The position numbers and the translations under genes were made by a program. Shown here piece by piece: positions 6,003-6,060 of a stretch of DNA of 6,060 nucleotides. Under the pieces are notes generated by a model. It saw nothing but the letters and a program-made list of their open reading frames with translations. It searched no databases and was not told the DNA's origin. The first letter of the stretch is position 1; each line of letters begins with the position of its first letter. Source of the DNA: Legionellales bacterium (GTDB lineage Bacteria > Pseudomonadota > Gammaproteobacteria > PIVX01); the NCBI GenBank assembly GCA_013215905.1, contig JABSQI010000112.1, positions 1-6,060 of the forward strand, written 5' to 3'.

Positions 6003-6030
6003 TTGACAATTTATTTTGGTCATATATACT
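6003..6030 (+). promoter_or_regulatory. Strong sigma70 promoter downstream of trxA (probably for rho)
   Basis: A perfect -35 TTGACA (6003-6008) is followed after 16 bases by TATACT (6025-6030), 5 of 6 to the -10 consensus. This is the best promoter in the window. Transcription would begin near 6037 and run off the right edge; no start codon of a clear gene is seen before 6060. In many Gammaproteobacteria rho follows trxA on the same strand behind a long leader, so rho is the likely target. That identity is inferred from gene order only. Confidence 0.6.
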
Positions 6031-6060
6031 GTGCCCTATCTGAGCGAATGTTTTCTAATT

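Noticed and set aside
5990..6004. AATAAA-ATA-TTTATT hairpin after trxA as a terminator
   Set aside because: Only A-T pairs, no T-run after it, and it overlaps the -35 of the next promoter.

Overview
This AT-rich window (roughly 30% G+C by eye) carries seven complete protein genes and the tail of an eighth. The ArgS has the MSTRSG-type second signature loop known from Gammaproteobacteria. An argS–SPOR gene pair and a trxA followed by a strong promoter (the usual place of rho) also fit that class. The base composition, the compact housekeeping genes and an OmpA-domain lipoprotein resembling DotK/IcmN suggest a host-associated Legionellales- or Francisella-like bacterium. This placement is inference. 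No phage, transposon, CRISPR, tRNA or rRNA was recognised.

Left part (1-1256, + strand): the last 41 codons of an unidentified protein with a vaguely pilin-like end; then, 23 bases later and with a good ribosome-binding site, an OmpA-C lipoprotein expected to anchor the outer membrane to peptidoglycan. A long bulged hairpin straddles its stop codon. After a spacer with a candidate promoter comes folB (dihydroneopterin aldolase, folate synthesis).

Middle (1240-3488, - strand): argS and a small FtsN-like SPOR-domain membrane protein form a two-gene operon joined by a TAATG stop/start overlap and led by a plausible sigma70 promoter. The SPOR gene runs head-on into folB, with 17 bp of shared 3' coding sequence. 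A 347-bp AT-rich spacer with no recognisable gene separates argS from the next, divergent gene.

Right part (3836-6060): a two-repeat Ca2+/cation antiporter (+), a TVP38/DedA-type VTT-domain membrane protein (-), and thioredoxin trxA (+). The VTT gene and trxA are divergent. Their shared control region contains a perfect 9-bp inverted repeat that coincides with the trxA -35 and -10 elements. After trxA a near-consensus promoter fires out of the window, most likely toward rho.

The genes do not form one pathway. They are short housekeeping and envelope units on alternating strands. I did not find convincing evidence of a new multi-gene system. The most noteworthy signals are the inverted repeats in the control regions and the possible type IVB secretion lipoprotein.
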